DNA of 64,000 nt from Ptiloglossa arizonensis. Taxonomy: Eukaryota; Arthropoda; Insecta; Hymenoptera; Colletidae. A program made the translations under genes and the position numbers. Position 1 is the stretch's first letter. Every line of letters starts with the position of its first letter. The notes under the pieces are model-generated. The model saw only the letters and a program-made list of their open reading frames with translations, had not been told where the DNA came from and ran no database searches. This document shows, in pieces, positions 1-11,209 of the stretch. The stretch covers positions 7,998,001-8,062,000 of the forward strand of contig NC_135060.1 in the NCBI RefSeq assembly GCF_051014685.1, given 5' to 3'.

Positions 1-14
1 CCGGTGAAGTCAAG
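1..14 (+). other. Possible 3' end of an exon with splice donor
   Basis: The window opens with GTCAAG followed directly by GTAAGT, a perfect consensus 5' splice site (AG|GTAAGT). If real, the first 14 bases are the end of a forward-strand exon and an intron follows. Too little of the exon is visible to choose a frame. The next clear exon (1232-1390) is on the opposite strand, so the two would belong to different, nested or adjacent genes. A chance donor-like sequence is quite possible. Confidence 0.25.
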
Positions 15-1231
15 GTAAGTTACTCAATTTTCTACCGTGCTCGCAGCAATTTTTATCCAAACGTATCCACCTTGCGCCGCTGAATATTACACCGAACGTA
101 TTCAAAACGTTTCGCGCGGGAAACTCATTAAGCGAGGGAACTCGAATCGATACGGTGGGAAAACTCGACGTCGACAGAGAAATAAAAAAGAAAATTTATC
201 GTGACGTTCACGACGAGATCTTAGATGTATTGATAATCGAGAGACGCGAACGAATTCGACTAGAAATTCAACCTTGGTGGTATCGATATCGAACGAGTCA
301 CGACGCGTGCTTCCTAACTAAATATATGTTTACCTCGTATATAATATTCACCGTTGCACGAGAGCGACGTATGTCCTAGATTCTCGCCGGAAGACTCAAA
401 CGCCTAAATTGGTATCTCCTCGGGAGATATCGCTGAGGATATTTCGTCGACGTCTCGTCAGAAACCGTGAGATATTGTTTCTAAATCGTGCCACGTTTGT
501 TTCGAATATGCATACCAACGGTGTTATTACTGTTCTTCAAACTATTACGAACCAAAAGAGAGAGAACACTTTTAACGTAGAACAATCTCAATGACTCGAA
601 TATCTAATTTTTCTATATTATTGCGTTTATGGAGTTGGAGGTTGAGTTTAACAAATCTCGGGATATCGTTACAAATATTCCACTTTCATCTGTAAATTTT
701 CGGACAGGGAGTAAACAATTCTTTTGGAGCGAACGAAATTCGAAATACAGTTGACTTTTTTTCAAACTCGATTATTAACGATGCGTTCGCCTACAATTAT
801 CGAAACAGACAACTAAGCTCGTAAATTAATTCACCTTTTCCCCGTTCAACTTCGAAGACTCGTATGTGGTATTGTACAAATAATAATAGGTTCACCATTG
901 GTAGTTCCGTACCAAGAATTCGGAGTTCTATGTATTCTAATCTTAAGATCGAGACTCGTCTTATAGTTATTGTATATATAAGAATATAAAGTGATACGTC
1001 TCGATGTGAACGACGACAGTGTCGTGTGGTCTTTCTGACTCTGAACTTGGAACTCGACTGAAATGAAAAACCAAAAGGAAAAACGGCCAAACCTTTGACC
1101 GCGTGGCGGACGACCCTTTTGCGCCAATACGAAGACAGTTCTTAAAACTGACACCGACATCTGGCACCCTTAAGGTCGTTGTTGCATTCATTCCGACACA
1201 ATCATCTCACTCTCTCTCTCTCTCGACTTAC
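15..1231. other. Non-coding stretch
   Basis: No supported gene. The frames here are short and rich in Arg and Ser, as expected of CpG-rich random sequence. A segment at 1085-1200 resembles one at 58.7 kb (listed separately). A CT-rich run at 1205-1224 lies just outside the donor of the minus-strand exon, that is, in its downstream intron. Confidence 0.5.
1085..1200. repeat. Dispersed repeat, copy A (partner at 58.7 kb)
   Basis: The block GAAGACAGTTCTTAAAACTG followed by a GACATCTGGCA motif and a downstream TCCGACA motif recurs in the same order at 58732-58842. The two copies share short near-identical blocks separated by small indels, which suggests an old dispersed repeat rather than chance. 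No terminal repeats or coding potential were seen. Confidence 0.4.
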
Positions 1232-1390
1232 CTCTTGCGATACAGGGATGTTGTTTTTGTTCCGGTTGGTGTTGGACGCGTTATAAATGGAGGAGAGCGT
1301 GGTGAGGGTTGCAGTGCCGACACCGCCGACCGTCTTTCCGCTGACCTTGGTACCAGCACCACCGACATCCTTGTGCAGCGTTCCAGGACT
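1232..1390 (-). CDS. Internal coding exon of an unrecognised gene
   Basis: Reading the minus strand, a good acceptor (TTTCATTTCAG) ends at 1391, then 159 nt stay open, and a perfect donor follows (GCAAGAG|GTAAGT, with the GT at 1231-1230). The exon is exactly 53 codons and phase 0 at both ends, so it could be skipped without a frameshift. It starts SPGTLHKDVGGAGTKVSG, continues with Gly/Thr/Val-rich sequence (KTVGGVGTATLTTLSS) and ends in an Asn-rich piece (NTNRNKNNIPVSQE). It is predicted to be low complexity and flexible, with no domain, membrane segment or cysteine. Codons are mostly C- or G-ending (GTC, ACC, AAG, CTC), unlike the AT-rich flanks, which supports real coding selection. The protein was not recognised. 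Partner exons are not visible nearby, so introns must be long or the rest lies outside the window. Confidence 0.62.
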
Positions 1391-2874
1391 CTGAAATGAA
1401 ACATCGAGCTCCGTTAGGACAGTGCCAGGGAGCGTACTTTTTCGATGATAATAAGGACGCAACCTGGCGTCGTTAAATCTCGTGTTTTGAAATACGAGAC
1501 CGCGTGGGGAAATTAATACCGGACTCTCGCGTTTTTTTCTCGAAAAATCACCCCCCTGTACGGTGAGATAACATAAGTATGATCGTGATCATACCCCTGT
1601 ACTTAAATGATCGACGGGACGCGTTATCGATCGTTACGGATGTATCTGATCGTTCTTTCCTGGAAAGGAGAGAAAAAAAGAATCTTGTACCGAGAACAAC
1701 TCTGTAGGGAAGAATTTTGATCGTTTTGGGATAGATGAAGGGATTGTCGCTTGTGAATTGTAAATCGAGAGGACGTAACCATAGGAAATATTGTTAAGGG
1801 CGATGTAAAGTTGAAAAGTGGTGATTAGAATCCACGAACAGATCATGGGTGTTGAGAGTCAAGGAGGACAAATTAAGAACGTAAGTAAAAGAGATCGTAC
1901 GTTGTATTCTCGAGTGAAAAATTATCTAGTACTTAATGGTTTTTGAGAATCTAGTATTTAATTGTTCCATTTCTTTTTCTTTTTTTCTCTGTAGCGAGTT
2001 AATAAAAATTGACGCAGAGTTATCGGAAAAGTTTCCGTCTTATACGATGGACGAGACGTTCTTCTTTCGAGGAGAAGAGATCCCGTGCGGAAAGAACGAT
2101 AGCCAGTGACGTAGGAAAGAATTTTGTATCGTGCGCACCGTATCGTGGTTGTTTCCATCGTAATTTCGTTGGTCGATTCCAAGAATAAAGAACGCATTGT
2201 ACATCGAGAGGTACGATAAGAAAAAATGACGCGAACGTCAATGGAAATGTTTACGCGTCGGTGGACAAGCGAGGGGATTGCGTTTCCTTCGACTTTACCG
2301 AACGAAAGATGTCGTCGTGCTTTTCTCGCGGAAAGAGTGGTAACGCACGACCGACTAATTTCACCGATAACCGATCCGCGACTCGGTTGGCCGGTACAAC
2401 GCTCTTTAACCCATTAACGCTACGATGCTTTGTTAATCGGGGAGAGACGTTGACAGAAATAGCTGCCGAAGTTATCGTTGTTTATCGAACAATATGCACA
2501 CCGAACAATGTTAATATTACAAAATATACCGGCCGAGATAAGATACCGTTCGACGGGTGAAGTAAAACGAAGTCGAACGCGTCGAGCGTAGCCCGATGCG
2601 TCTGTGTCAAGAACAAGCGTGGGCGTAAAGGAGCTAATTAGCTTTCCTCGGACCGAACAATCGCTGAAACTCGAAAAAACCTGGCCATTATGAGCTCGTA
2701 AAGCGGACTCTGCGTGTACGTATTTTTAATCGCGTGTCATTATCGACGTGCAGATTTTTTTAAAGATTCTCGATAGAAGCTGGATTCTTACCGTGAGAAT
2801 AAAAATTTGAGAATGGAGTTGACAAAGAAATCGTTGGAGATTATAATTCACAGAGGTTGGACGAATTTGTCGAT
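1391..2874. other. Non-coding stretch with a GATC palindrome
   Basis: No supported gene; this would be the upstream intron of the minus-strand exon. At 1577-1594 there is a perfect inverted repeat, GTATGATC-GT-GATCATAC, and the motif CCCCTGTAC occurs on both sides of it, so a small structured or protein-binding site is possible. Frames at 1.6-2.5 kb are short and unremarkable. Confidence 0.45.
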
Positions 2875-2973
2875 GAATTTGATGTAAAAGGTTATCAAAT
2901 TGAATGAATTTGATGTAAAAGGTTATCAAATTGAATGAATTTGATGTAAAAGGTTATCAAATTGAATGAATTT
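2875..2973. repeat. 31-bp tandem repeat, about 3 copies
   Basis: The unit GAATTTGATGTAAAAGGTTA plus TCAAATTGAAT repeats three times without a mismatch (2875-2905, 2906-2936, 2937-2967) with a short partial copy after. Perfect identity implies recent slippage or unequal exchange, so the locus may vary in length between individuals. Confidence 0.9.
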
Positions 2974-3080
2974 CATTTTGTTTGAAAGAAGTTTCAAGTT
3001 TTAGGGAAATTTGCGTTTTCTACGAGAAGTAATCTACAAAGAAATATTCTTTGTTCCTGAATTTTTTATTTTAGACGAGT

Positions 3081-3101
3081 CTTAACATATTCGGTGTTAA
3101 G
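3081..3101. other. Small perfect hairpin
   Basis: CTTAACA and TGTTAAG form a perfect 7-bp stem around a 7-nt loop. There is no T-tract or neighbouring gene to give it a role, and a stem this size is expected by chance somewhere in 64 kb. Confidence 0.3.
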
Positions 3102-3479
3102 AACGTGTTTGCAGAACGACGACTCGGTTGTACATACTTTGAGCGCGTTTGTTCACCGACGTCTTTTAAATTGGGCACTTTCAGCGCCACGGTGGTGTTT
3201 AAACCGTTTGATGATTTAATTTTTGCGACGATGCTCGCGGAGGAGTGTTTGTTTCCTCGAGCGATAGTAAAACAAAGTGAAGCGGAGCACGCGCGACCGA
3301 TACGCGCGATCTTCGAAGCGACTAAAAAGACGTAAACAGAGCGTGCGTTTAACACGACGCTGTTTAATCTTGTTAAGCTCGCGACAGAGTTCGGAAAAAC
3401 GTTCGCGATCTTTTTCTGCTCGTGGAACAGATTAGCTCTCGAACGCAAAGTTTCTTTCGAAGTTGTAAAAAACATTTTT

Positions 3480-3618
3480 TATCCGGTCGTTCGAGAAGTC
3501 GTTTCGTTTTCCAAAATGGAGAATGTATAATTTAATCAAATGTCTAAACAATCTAAAAAGATCGTGTTTCATTTTCACATAAAAAAAAAAACGAATGGAC
3601 TCTCCGAACAACCCAATA
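3480..3618 (+). mobile_element. Mariner-type MITE (copy 1)
   Basis: About 139 bp bounded by TA. The left end (GGTCGTTCGAGAAGTCGTTT) and the reverse complement of the right end (GGGTTGTTCGGAGAGTCCAT) are imperfect terminal inverted repeats. The core matches the other copies: a CCAAAATGGAGAAT block, TATAATTTAAT, then GTGTTTCATTTTCAC. TA flanks and ends of the form TTRGGTYGTTYGGAAAGT are typical of mariner-group elements. It is non-autonomous, with no transposase. Confidence 0.75.
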
Positions 3619-4038
3619 ATTATCTCACGCGACCAGTGAATACGAAATGAATTAAAATTGACAAAAATATTTCGTAGAATTGTCTGTAAGTAAAAAATAA
3701 ATAAAAAAAAAAACAATCGACGCGGTTTTCAAACATACGTAGTTACGATACGTTAAAAATCGTACAAAATAAAAAATCGATAGATCGTTGAATAAAGCGT
3801 GACCGACTTCCCGACGCGGTGGTTAACCCCTAATGTCATTTTAGTCGTAAACGGCTTCGAGATGCCAAGAATTACACGCTGCTTAGCTATAATAGCGTTC
3901 ATTTTTAGTGCCTCTATAAAATAAATATTACAGGAATTTATTATCTGATTACTGTTCATTGGTGACAGTGTCTATTAACATTGTTTCACGAGTATCTAGC
4001 GAACGTTCTGTTTTCGGTACGGCTCACGTGATATTAAA

Positions 4039-4074
4039 TCGAGGTGTTCAAACGGTGTCTTTGACACACCTCGA
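4039..4074. other. Hairpin with two alternative stems
   Basis: TCGAGGTGT (4039-4047) and ACACCTCGA (4066-4074) form a perfect 9-bp stem. Inside the loop, GTGTC and GACAC can form a competing short stem. No gene is adjacent to give it a function. Confidence 0.35.
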
Positions 4075-5069
4075 GTGCCGTTTTATTTCAACGTTAAGGT
4101 GTTAAGAATGGTCGAGTGTGCAAAAGGGATCGTTCGGGTTTAGAAATAGTCGGTTTTATGAGCGAAAAGGTATTCGCTGCTGTGAAACGCTGCGCGTCAC
4201 AGATATCGAAGCATGCCGCGCACGCACGACGCATTCGTCGAAAGTATTCAGTACCGAAAGGGTTAATCAAGCTTGTTTGCCCGCCAGGTATTTGCATAAA
4301 AGTTACCTCGTTACTCGCTGCCACTTCACCGATTACTGTCACGAATTTCTACAACCTTTTTATGGAAAAAGCTCGTCCCGTTTAATGTATCGCGTGAATC
4401 GCGAACAAAATATCTTTAACGGTGCATTCGCATTTATTTCGATCGCGCGATTCTCGTAGAAAAGATACCTGAACGTTTTTGATCCATCGTTGTCCGTCTA
4501 GACGTTCCCTGAACCGTATTGAAACGAATAACGCAAAAATAATCAATGTCGTTTGTTCATTCTCTTCCGTGCGATATAAAAATATCTTTACAATACGTTT
4601 ATTCGATTTTTAATACAACCGTGACACGTGTTACATTTACTGTATAAACACTTTACCGAAATAACAAAATCGTGTCGACGGTCCGATCGATTAACGCGCG
4701 TTCCATTTGGAAAATTGAACAGCCGTGAAAGAGTACAGAGCCGTGAATATATTTCGTAAATTGAAAGATTGGAAAGGTTTCGGGAAAATCTGCTCCGTTT
4801 CCTCGTACGAGATGCGCGTTCTCTTCTATCGAGGGAAGAGAAACGATCCCTATGACATTTGCGTTAATCCAGCGTGCCCCGTTCGCATCGTGGCAATTAA
4901 CGCGCTCGTATATCATACGGTTTAATACGAGCATGGCGTGTCTGCCCTCTTCCGAGCTGGCTTATTTCTGTTAATTAAGGGCCCGAAGCCACTTCCAGTT
5001 TATACGCCGTCTCGTTTGCGCCTTGTCGCGGCGGACTAAACGAGTGATTTAGTAATAGGAGACAAAGAG

Positions 5070-5660
5070 ATGACGTGGGTGGTTTCGGATGCGACTCGCG
5101 TATCTGTGCTAACGCGCACGCGCGTGAGCGAGTGCACACGTGCGCGGATACGAGCCACGAGCTTGCGCGGTGGTATCTACGCGCATCTCATCCCCGTGCA
5201 CGGAGCATGCGCGTTGATCGCTTTCGATGAAGGGACGATAAACGCCGAGAAGTATAAACAGGACGATACACCGGCTACCGTTACCGTTCGACGGAACGTG
5301 ATATCGTTTAATTGTTTATCCACGCTCTCGATCGAACCTTGTTTTCCAGCGAGCTTCGTTGCAACCGTGGCTCACGTTTCTCACCGTGAACGAGAGACCG
5401 ATGCGTTAAACACGAACGAAAAAGCGTACAGACGTATCTCGAGCTCGTTACGCGAAACGTGTTCCTTTGCGCTATCGTCGCGGGAATCGAGTGATCAGGT
5501 TCGGACAGAAGCGACGCGTTCGGGACCCGTCGGAAGTTTTCGGACGACTCGGCGCTACTTCGAACGTGAAAACGGAAGTGTGCGGTCAACGGTTAACGTT
5601 TTAACGGTTACAGCTTCTGGAGCAAAACTTACGACCTTTCACGGTGCTACGACACGGTGA
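5070..5660 (+). CDS. Unrecognised 196-codon ATG frame
   Basis: This is one of the longest non-repetitive frames in the window that begins with a true ATG (start context AAAGAGATGA). The product (starting MTWVVSDATRVSVLTRTRV) is rich in Thr, Val, Arg and Ser and has no recognisable domain, signal peptide or membrane segment. The underlying DNA is rich in CG dinucleotides, which removes stop codons and makes long chance frames likely. No TATA box, splice site or poly(A) signal tied to it was seen. Most likely a chance frame, or part of a long non-coding RNA. Confidence 0.12.
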   Translation: MTWVVSDATRVSVLTRTRVSECTRARIRATSLRGGIYAHLIPVHGACALIAFDEGTINAEKYKQDDTPATVTVRRNVISFNCLSTLSIEPCFPASFVATVAHVSHRERETDALNTNEKAYRRISSSLRETCSFALSSRESSDQVRTEATRSGPVGSFRTTRRYFERENGSVRSTVNVLTVTASGAKLTTFHGATTR

Positions 5661-7267
5661 ATAAAGAAACTTTCCAACGAACTTACTTCCCGACGTACTT
5701 CTCAATTATGCTGCATCTGTTTTAGTTCACCGCCACTTAAGTCTCTTACTTTTACCGTGAATATTCAACGGAGAATTAGCCCGCTTCTTCGTTAGAGCTT
5801 CTACCGGAGTACGTTTCGGGAATTTGTATACTCGTACCGGACAAAGTGGACAGAATTTCAGCGACTCGGAACATTTTCTACGTTATAAAAAAATACGTTA
5901 CCCTGCACGCGTAACTTTCGCCACCGGGTCCCGAATCTCACGAAAGTCAACCGTGCGTTACTGTACGGACAAATGAACTCTGGCCAATGACCCATTTGCC
6001 CCGTATTTAAATGCTTGTAGCAATCCCAGTAATTAGATTTAAACGTCTCGTAGGAAGTCGAAGCGTGAGCACATTTCTAAAACAATTACCAAATACTGAA
6101 CGATAAATATTTCACGTTCAAGATTGCACGCACGTTTAACACAGATCGCTGTAACCACGCAAATTGTGATTTTAAAACGATTCGAACGGGACGATACGTT
6201 ACGTTTGAAAGTTTATCGGTGGAGGGGGAACTGAACCGCGACCAATCGGATTCGCGTTCCTCGGGCACGTCTTCTTTCCAGTTACGAGTAATAGGTAGGT
6301 GTCTCTCGCGGCGAAAGTGTGCACGAAAATCGTTTGACGCTTCGAGGTGCATGTTTCTTCTCGCGCGCGTAAATCGCGCACAATTGAAATCGGAACAGCG
6401 GGGCGAGCCGAGCCGAACGAGGGACATCGATGCGTCGCGTTGGGCACGCTTTCACGCCATAACGCAAAGCGTTGGCATCAATTTTCTTATACTGGAAACG
6501 AGCTGCGACGAATCCTCCTCCTTCGAGGCACGTGTCGTGTTCGTAATGAATAACGCAAAGAAACTCGCTGTTAAAACTCGAGGTACCAAACACGTTTCAA
6601 TGGAACACGTTGATAGATATCGAGAATGTTTTTTTTTTTTTCAGATTAAAAAAAAATTGAACCAAGAAAGTCCAATTCGATCGCGACGTTAAAAATAAAA
6701 GTAAACCAACTACGTACGCCATTGAGGGACTCCGGGTTCACAAACGAAGATAAGAATTTTAGTACAACATCGAAACAACATTGTTGTCGATTGTAACACA
6801 CCCACGATACGAGTGAAATATTATTTTATTTTATCGAGTTGGAACGAATTCACCTTTTTTTCGCGAGAAAAATTCCCCAACCTTCGTCGAACGAACGATA
6901 ACCGACGGAATCATCGAAATTCGTATTTCATGCAATTTTGCATAGTCGTAGGTGTGTACGTAGAGTTTTGCGGGCGACTGTACGTACGACTGGTTTCTCC
7001 TTTAAATTCTACATATTTTTCGAGACTCGAAGGCAGAGCTTATATGGAAACCGCAGGCACCAGTGTAGGTGTAAGGTAGATATAGTGGCACAACGTTGCG
7101 TTAACCAGCAATGTTTATAAAAGAATCGTCTCGATAACGTTTCAAAACCGAGCGGGGTATCACAAATAAATGATAAATAAAAAACTGAAGCCTTGTCGTA
7201 GCCCCGTCGTGATGTCTATGCGAATTATTTTCACTGTTGAAGACTTTCACCGATAGCGATATACCGA

Positions 7268-7344
7268 CTAAGTAGCGATACGTACACGGTAATCGATATT
7301 ATGCTACGGCCACGGTATGAATTTTCCGCGATAACGCTACTTAG
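7268..7344. other. 10-bp inverted repeat, 57-nt spacing
   Basis: CTAAGTAGCG (7268-7277) and CGCTACTTAG (7335-7344) are perfect reverse complements. The spacing is close to a small-RNA hairpin, but pairing does not extend inward, so a microRNA precursor is not supported. Confidence 0.35.
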
Positions 7345-7895
7345 CATAACGCTGCTTTTCCTACGATGCTTTTCAGACCGCGAAAGGTTGAAAACTCGTT
7401 AATATCGAGCAACGAGCCGCGATGAACTACTCTTTATTCCGTGCGCGTATCGCATAAACGCGCGGAAAGATGTTACGAGGTGAATTCGCATTATCCGTCG
7501 GGCGAAACATTTTTCAAACGTTTCTTTCGTCCGGTTTCTTTGAAAAATATCTTTCAACGTACAGTCGTGAACTCGCTTCGAAGCGTCGAAAAATTACCTC
7601 GGATATTTATCACCAACCCAAACGAGTTCTCTCGTTTACGTTTCACATTTTCCACGACTTTCTATCCGATACGAATATCTTCTAATTTTTGCAAAAGGAT
7701 TTTATCATTTTTGACACGTTTTTGAATATCACGGTTATACACCTATTTAATTTCTTTTTTTTTTTTTTCAAATACTCGTGTACCGTGTTTTGATAAAGTC
7801 TCGGTGGGGTGAAAAAAACGCAAGATCGTTTATTTTATTGCGTCGACAAGTGGAAAGGATGGTCACTTAGAGGCAAGTGCCGTAGATACCATTTG

Positions 7896-8080
7896 AGACC
7901 AAAGCAGTTCGTTTGTAAGAGACGGTCGATTACATAAGAGGTTAAGCACGGGCCACGAGTGGTGGGGATATATCGAGTAAATGGGGATCTCCCCCTTATT
8001 GGATCGGTTGCCTCGATAATTGCGCGAATCACGGTACTTACCGGACATTTTTTGCAACTATCGAGGTTCTATCGTATCGC
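7896..8080. repeat. Diverged duplicated segment, copy A
   Basis: This segment shares collinear blocks with 13606-13755: an AAGCAG start, CATAAGAGG, TTAAGYAYGGGYCA, GGATATAT, TGGATCGGTT/TAGATTGGTC, TCGATAAT and CTRTCGAGG. The order is identical with small indels, so the two are old copies of one repeat or a segmental duplication about 5.7 kb apart. Confidence 0.5.
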
Positions 8081-8427
8081 GTGGATCTAACTCTGCTTCT
8101 TCCGTGAACTTTGAACGGTGAACCGTGTAATTTTACGATTATAAATTACACGTACGTACACGTAGATCGAGCGAAGACGATTGACACAATATCGTCCTCC
8201 TTGTGCCGGAACCGTGAACGCGAAAATTTTCTCTTTCGCGGTAAAGGTGCGCACTGAAACGTCCTTTTTTGCTGTGAACATTATGCGGAACACGATGAAC
8301 GTGTACGTTGCGTAACAACAGTGATTATTCCTCTAAGTACGAGTAGGTACGTTTGTATTATCCGATTAGGTTTAACGCTCGACCGTGTGCCTCCAGAATT
8401 TATCGAATCGCACGTTCACGGTTCCGG

Positions 8428-8437
8428 TATATATAAG
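8428..8437 (+). promoter_or_regulatory. TATA-box-like sequence
   Basis: TATATATAAG followed by GGGG is a good TATA element in an otherwise mixed context. No clear initiator lies 30 bp downstream and no gene follows: the next open frame is the 60-bp repeat array, which lacks an ATG. It could drive a non-coding transcript or be fortuitous. Confidence 0.2.
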
Positions 8438-8630
8438 GGGGACGATGCAACCGGTACACGTGTCCGCGATTAAATATAGGAGTAAACAAAGAATCTGAAA
8501 AACAACAGAACGCGCACAGACGAGCACCAACAACTGGTTAACTTTCTAAATGTACACGATCGTGGAATCACGGCACATTTATCTTTCGTACGGATGTGAT
8601 TGTTAAACAGTGACGCGTATATCGTTCACC

Positions 8631-9048
8631 GTTGCGTTTTAATTCACTTTTAAACCGATATCTACTCAGTATAACGAATGAAATCATTCCTGTCGATTTT
8701 AATCCAGTTCTCGGCCGATATTTAATTATTACACCGAATAGAATTATTCTTGTCGATTTTAATCCATTTCTCGGCCGATATCTACTTATTATACTGAATA
8801 AAATCATTCTCGTCCATGGTAATTCACATCTCAATCACTATTCACAGATCACACCGACTAAAATCATTCTCGTCCGTGTTAATTCACATCTCGATCACTA
8901 TTCACAGATTACACCGACTAAAATCATTCTCGTCCATTTTAATTCACATCTCAATCACTATTCACAGATCACACCGACTAAAATCATTCTCGTCCGTGTT
9001 AATTCACATCTCGATCAATATTCACAAATTACACCGACTAAACTAAAT
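8631..9048 (+). repeat. 60-bp tandem array, 7 copies
   Basis: Seven head-to-tail units of exactly 60 bp, built on AATTCACATCTCAATCACTA then TTCACAGATCACACCGACTA then AAATCATTCTCGTCCRTTTT. The first three units are diverged and the last four nearly identical, so the array has been homogenised from its 3' side. Because 60 is a multiple of three, the forward frame stays open and would encode a 20-residue repeat. That frame begins with TTG and has no ATG, so coding is not supported. Confidence 0.9.
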
Positions 9049-11209
9049 TTTCTCAATTTTTTTTACAACTTCCAAAAAAAAGAAAAAAACTACACATTCA
9101 AGGGTTAACGACTCAACGAAGGACTATTCAGTGTCGGTGAGTCGACGAGGGAACAAGACTATGACGTCACTCGTTTTATCGGACAGAGACATAAAATACC
9201 GCGTCCGCGAACGCTCCGGGCTTTATATTGTTTATAGAGATAGTGCGCGCCACGGTAATTTAATAATGCGCCCGTCGACTTACAGAGAAAACTCCCCGTG
9301 CCAAGCCTCCCTCCCCCTCCACCCGTCGACCGCAAAGGATTAATAAACGAATACAGCGAACTCTTATCGTTTCACTACATTCGTGACTGTAATTTCATAT
9401 AGCGTTAAGGTGAAATCGATCACTAAGGAGCTCGGTAATTAAGGAAGTCGGTAGTAGGTTTGAATAGCGTCGCCCGAGCGAGCTTTCCATACGCTCGTTT
9501 CGCTAAACGAACTTAGGCGCGTCCGGAAGTAACGGGGCACCGGTAGCGTTTGCTCGGTTCGTTGTACCTGCGGTTCATTATCAATGTCGAAACGTACGGT
9601 AACCTTGCGCCATTAGATCACAGGTCGACGCACCTTTGTCGGTGGATGCGTTCCAAAGCCCTGTCGGAAAGTGTTGCGGATCGTTTGCACGTGTTTCTTT
9701 GAAAACCCGCGCGACGGAACTGGAACAACGCGTGTCACGCGCCGATTTGCCAACCTCTCCGCTTCCGTTTCCAGGATATTTGCAATACCGGCGCTTTTAC
9801 GCGCTATTTACCCACTCGGAACGATCTCACGCCGTTTTACAACACGAACATCGGTAACTTGGAACGTTTCGATCTTCCTGGGTCTTTGGTTTTCAAATAA
9901 AAATACAAGTAGGTTGTTCGAACGATTCTTTCGAAAGTGTTTTGGAAGAGTCGAACTTGTTAATGTACGAACGATGAAAATCGTTTTGCTTTGGAGGAAA
10001 AGTAAATAGATTGAAAAATTCGTGGTATCTAGTATTTAATAGTATCGACTAACGTGTACAGGGTGAAACTACAAGCAACTAGGAGTTTCTATATTTTGAA
10101 AGTAATAGAATTTTGTCAACCAAGATCCAGGAATACTCCAATCCGGGAAAATCGTGTAAATTATCGTAGAGTATTAATTCTTTTCTTCTCGAGTGTGTAA
10201 GAGATTTCGAAAACAATGGTAGGTTTGCACGAGTTTGAAATTCGCGCCTTGAACACCTCGTGATACCGAAATAAATTTTAATAATCGAGAAAGAAATACA
10301 ATTCTCCGGAGTAACGTTCTGCAATGATATTTTTAACGGTTCGTTCGTATCGAGTCGTTTGATTTGAAAATGAAACGTTGCTCGTTGATCGGTGAAATCG
10401 GAGAATAAAAAAATTCGAAAAATATAGCTCGTTGAACGAGAGAACGCAAGAAGAACACGCAGCGTTGAAAAGCTCGCGAATAAATATCGAACCGAGTCGA
10501 CGTACCGGGAACGTCGTCGAGGAGAATGAAATGTCAAACAAGCGACGCGTGAAATCCGCTTATAAAGTGTCCACCGGACGCACGATACAACAACGGTCGC
10601 TCGATGCACAAAGAAACGATCCCGTGAGATCGATACCGCGAAGATAGTTCTACGACGATGAACGAGATATTTACTCCACCGATGACTGCACCCGAAGAAA
10701 GTCACGAAGTTCACCTTAACGATCCGCAATCGATGTCCACGGCCGCTTCGACGATCCACGCGGATCGCTTTCACGAGCCATTGTGTTCGGGCGAGTCCGT
10801 GATTATTCGTTAATTAAAACCCATCCAGTGTGCCGTATCCAGGCCCTTTACGCGCCGCCTTAATTATGGAAGAAATAACGAGTCGTTTCAGCCGTACCAC
10901 GACACGTTTGTCCTCACGGTGATGCATCCAGTCGAAACGCCAACCGTGGCTCCAAAGACGTTTATGTAAACTGCAAGGTTACGCGCGTTGACCTTTGTCA
11001 GAAACGCATTATGCAACTTTCACATCGCGCGGGACATTAAGTTGTATTTTCCTTTTCTCGATGTCGATACCAGTCGGGCCGCGCTAATAACGACGGTCCA
11101 CGGTGCCCGCGAGAGAGGCGTTTCACAAGACGAGCGTTCGTTGTTTTCTTCGCGGGGGAATTCTTAGCCGGTGTCGCGCGAGGACAAATTTGGAACGTGT
11201 TCGTAATCG
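9049..11209. other. Non-coding stretch with a candidate conserved block
   Basis: No supported gene. The minus-strand frame at 10079-10774 is long (231 codons) but starts at GTG, is Arg/Ser/Phe-rich and was not recognised. The block at 10800-11040 is less repetitive, with TTAATTAA and CTTAATTATGG homeodomain-type cores and a TTATGCAAC octamer-like core, which is the kind of content seen in insect enhancers. This is inference only. Confidence 0.35.

Larger units (their letters stand above)
4076..7895. other. Non-coding, CpG-rich stretch with possible conserved element
   Basis: No supported gene apart from the low-confidence frame at 5070-5660. Short candidate regulatory blocks are visible: GTTAATTAAGGG near 4970, an alternating GCGCACGCGCGTG tract near 5110, and a non-repetitive block at 5975-6050 with an ATTTAAATGC and a TAATTAG homeodomain-type core. 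Their conservation cannot be judged here. Confidence 0.35.

Noticed and set aside
3071..3475. 134-codon minus-strand ATG frame
   Set aside because: The composition looks ordinary, but the start lies at the edge of a MITE, and no family, promoter or splice signal supports it.
4094..4342. Minus-strand frame with an internal donor-like site, bounded by TTAA-CCC motifs
   Set aside because: The bounding motifs (TTAACCCCTAATG near 3825 and TTAACCCTTTCGG near 4265) do not form inverted repeats, and the protein was not recognised.
8632..9108. 158-codon frame over the 60-bp array
   Set aside because: Begins at TTG with no in-frame ATG; the open frame follows from a stop-free unit whose length is divisible by three.
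10079..10774. 231-codon minus-strand frame
   Set aside because: Starts at GTG, is Arg/Ser/Phe-rich as expected from CpG-rich DNA, and shows no domain, splice site or conserved pattern.
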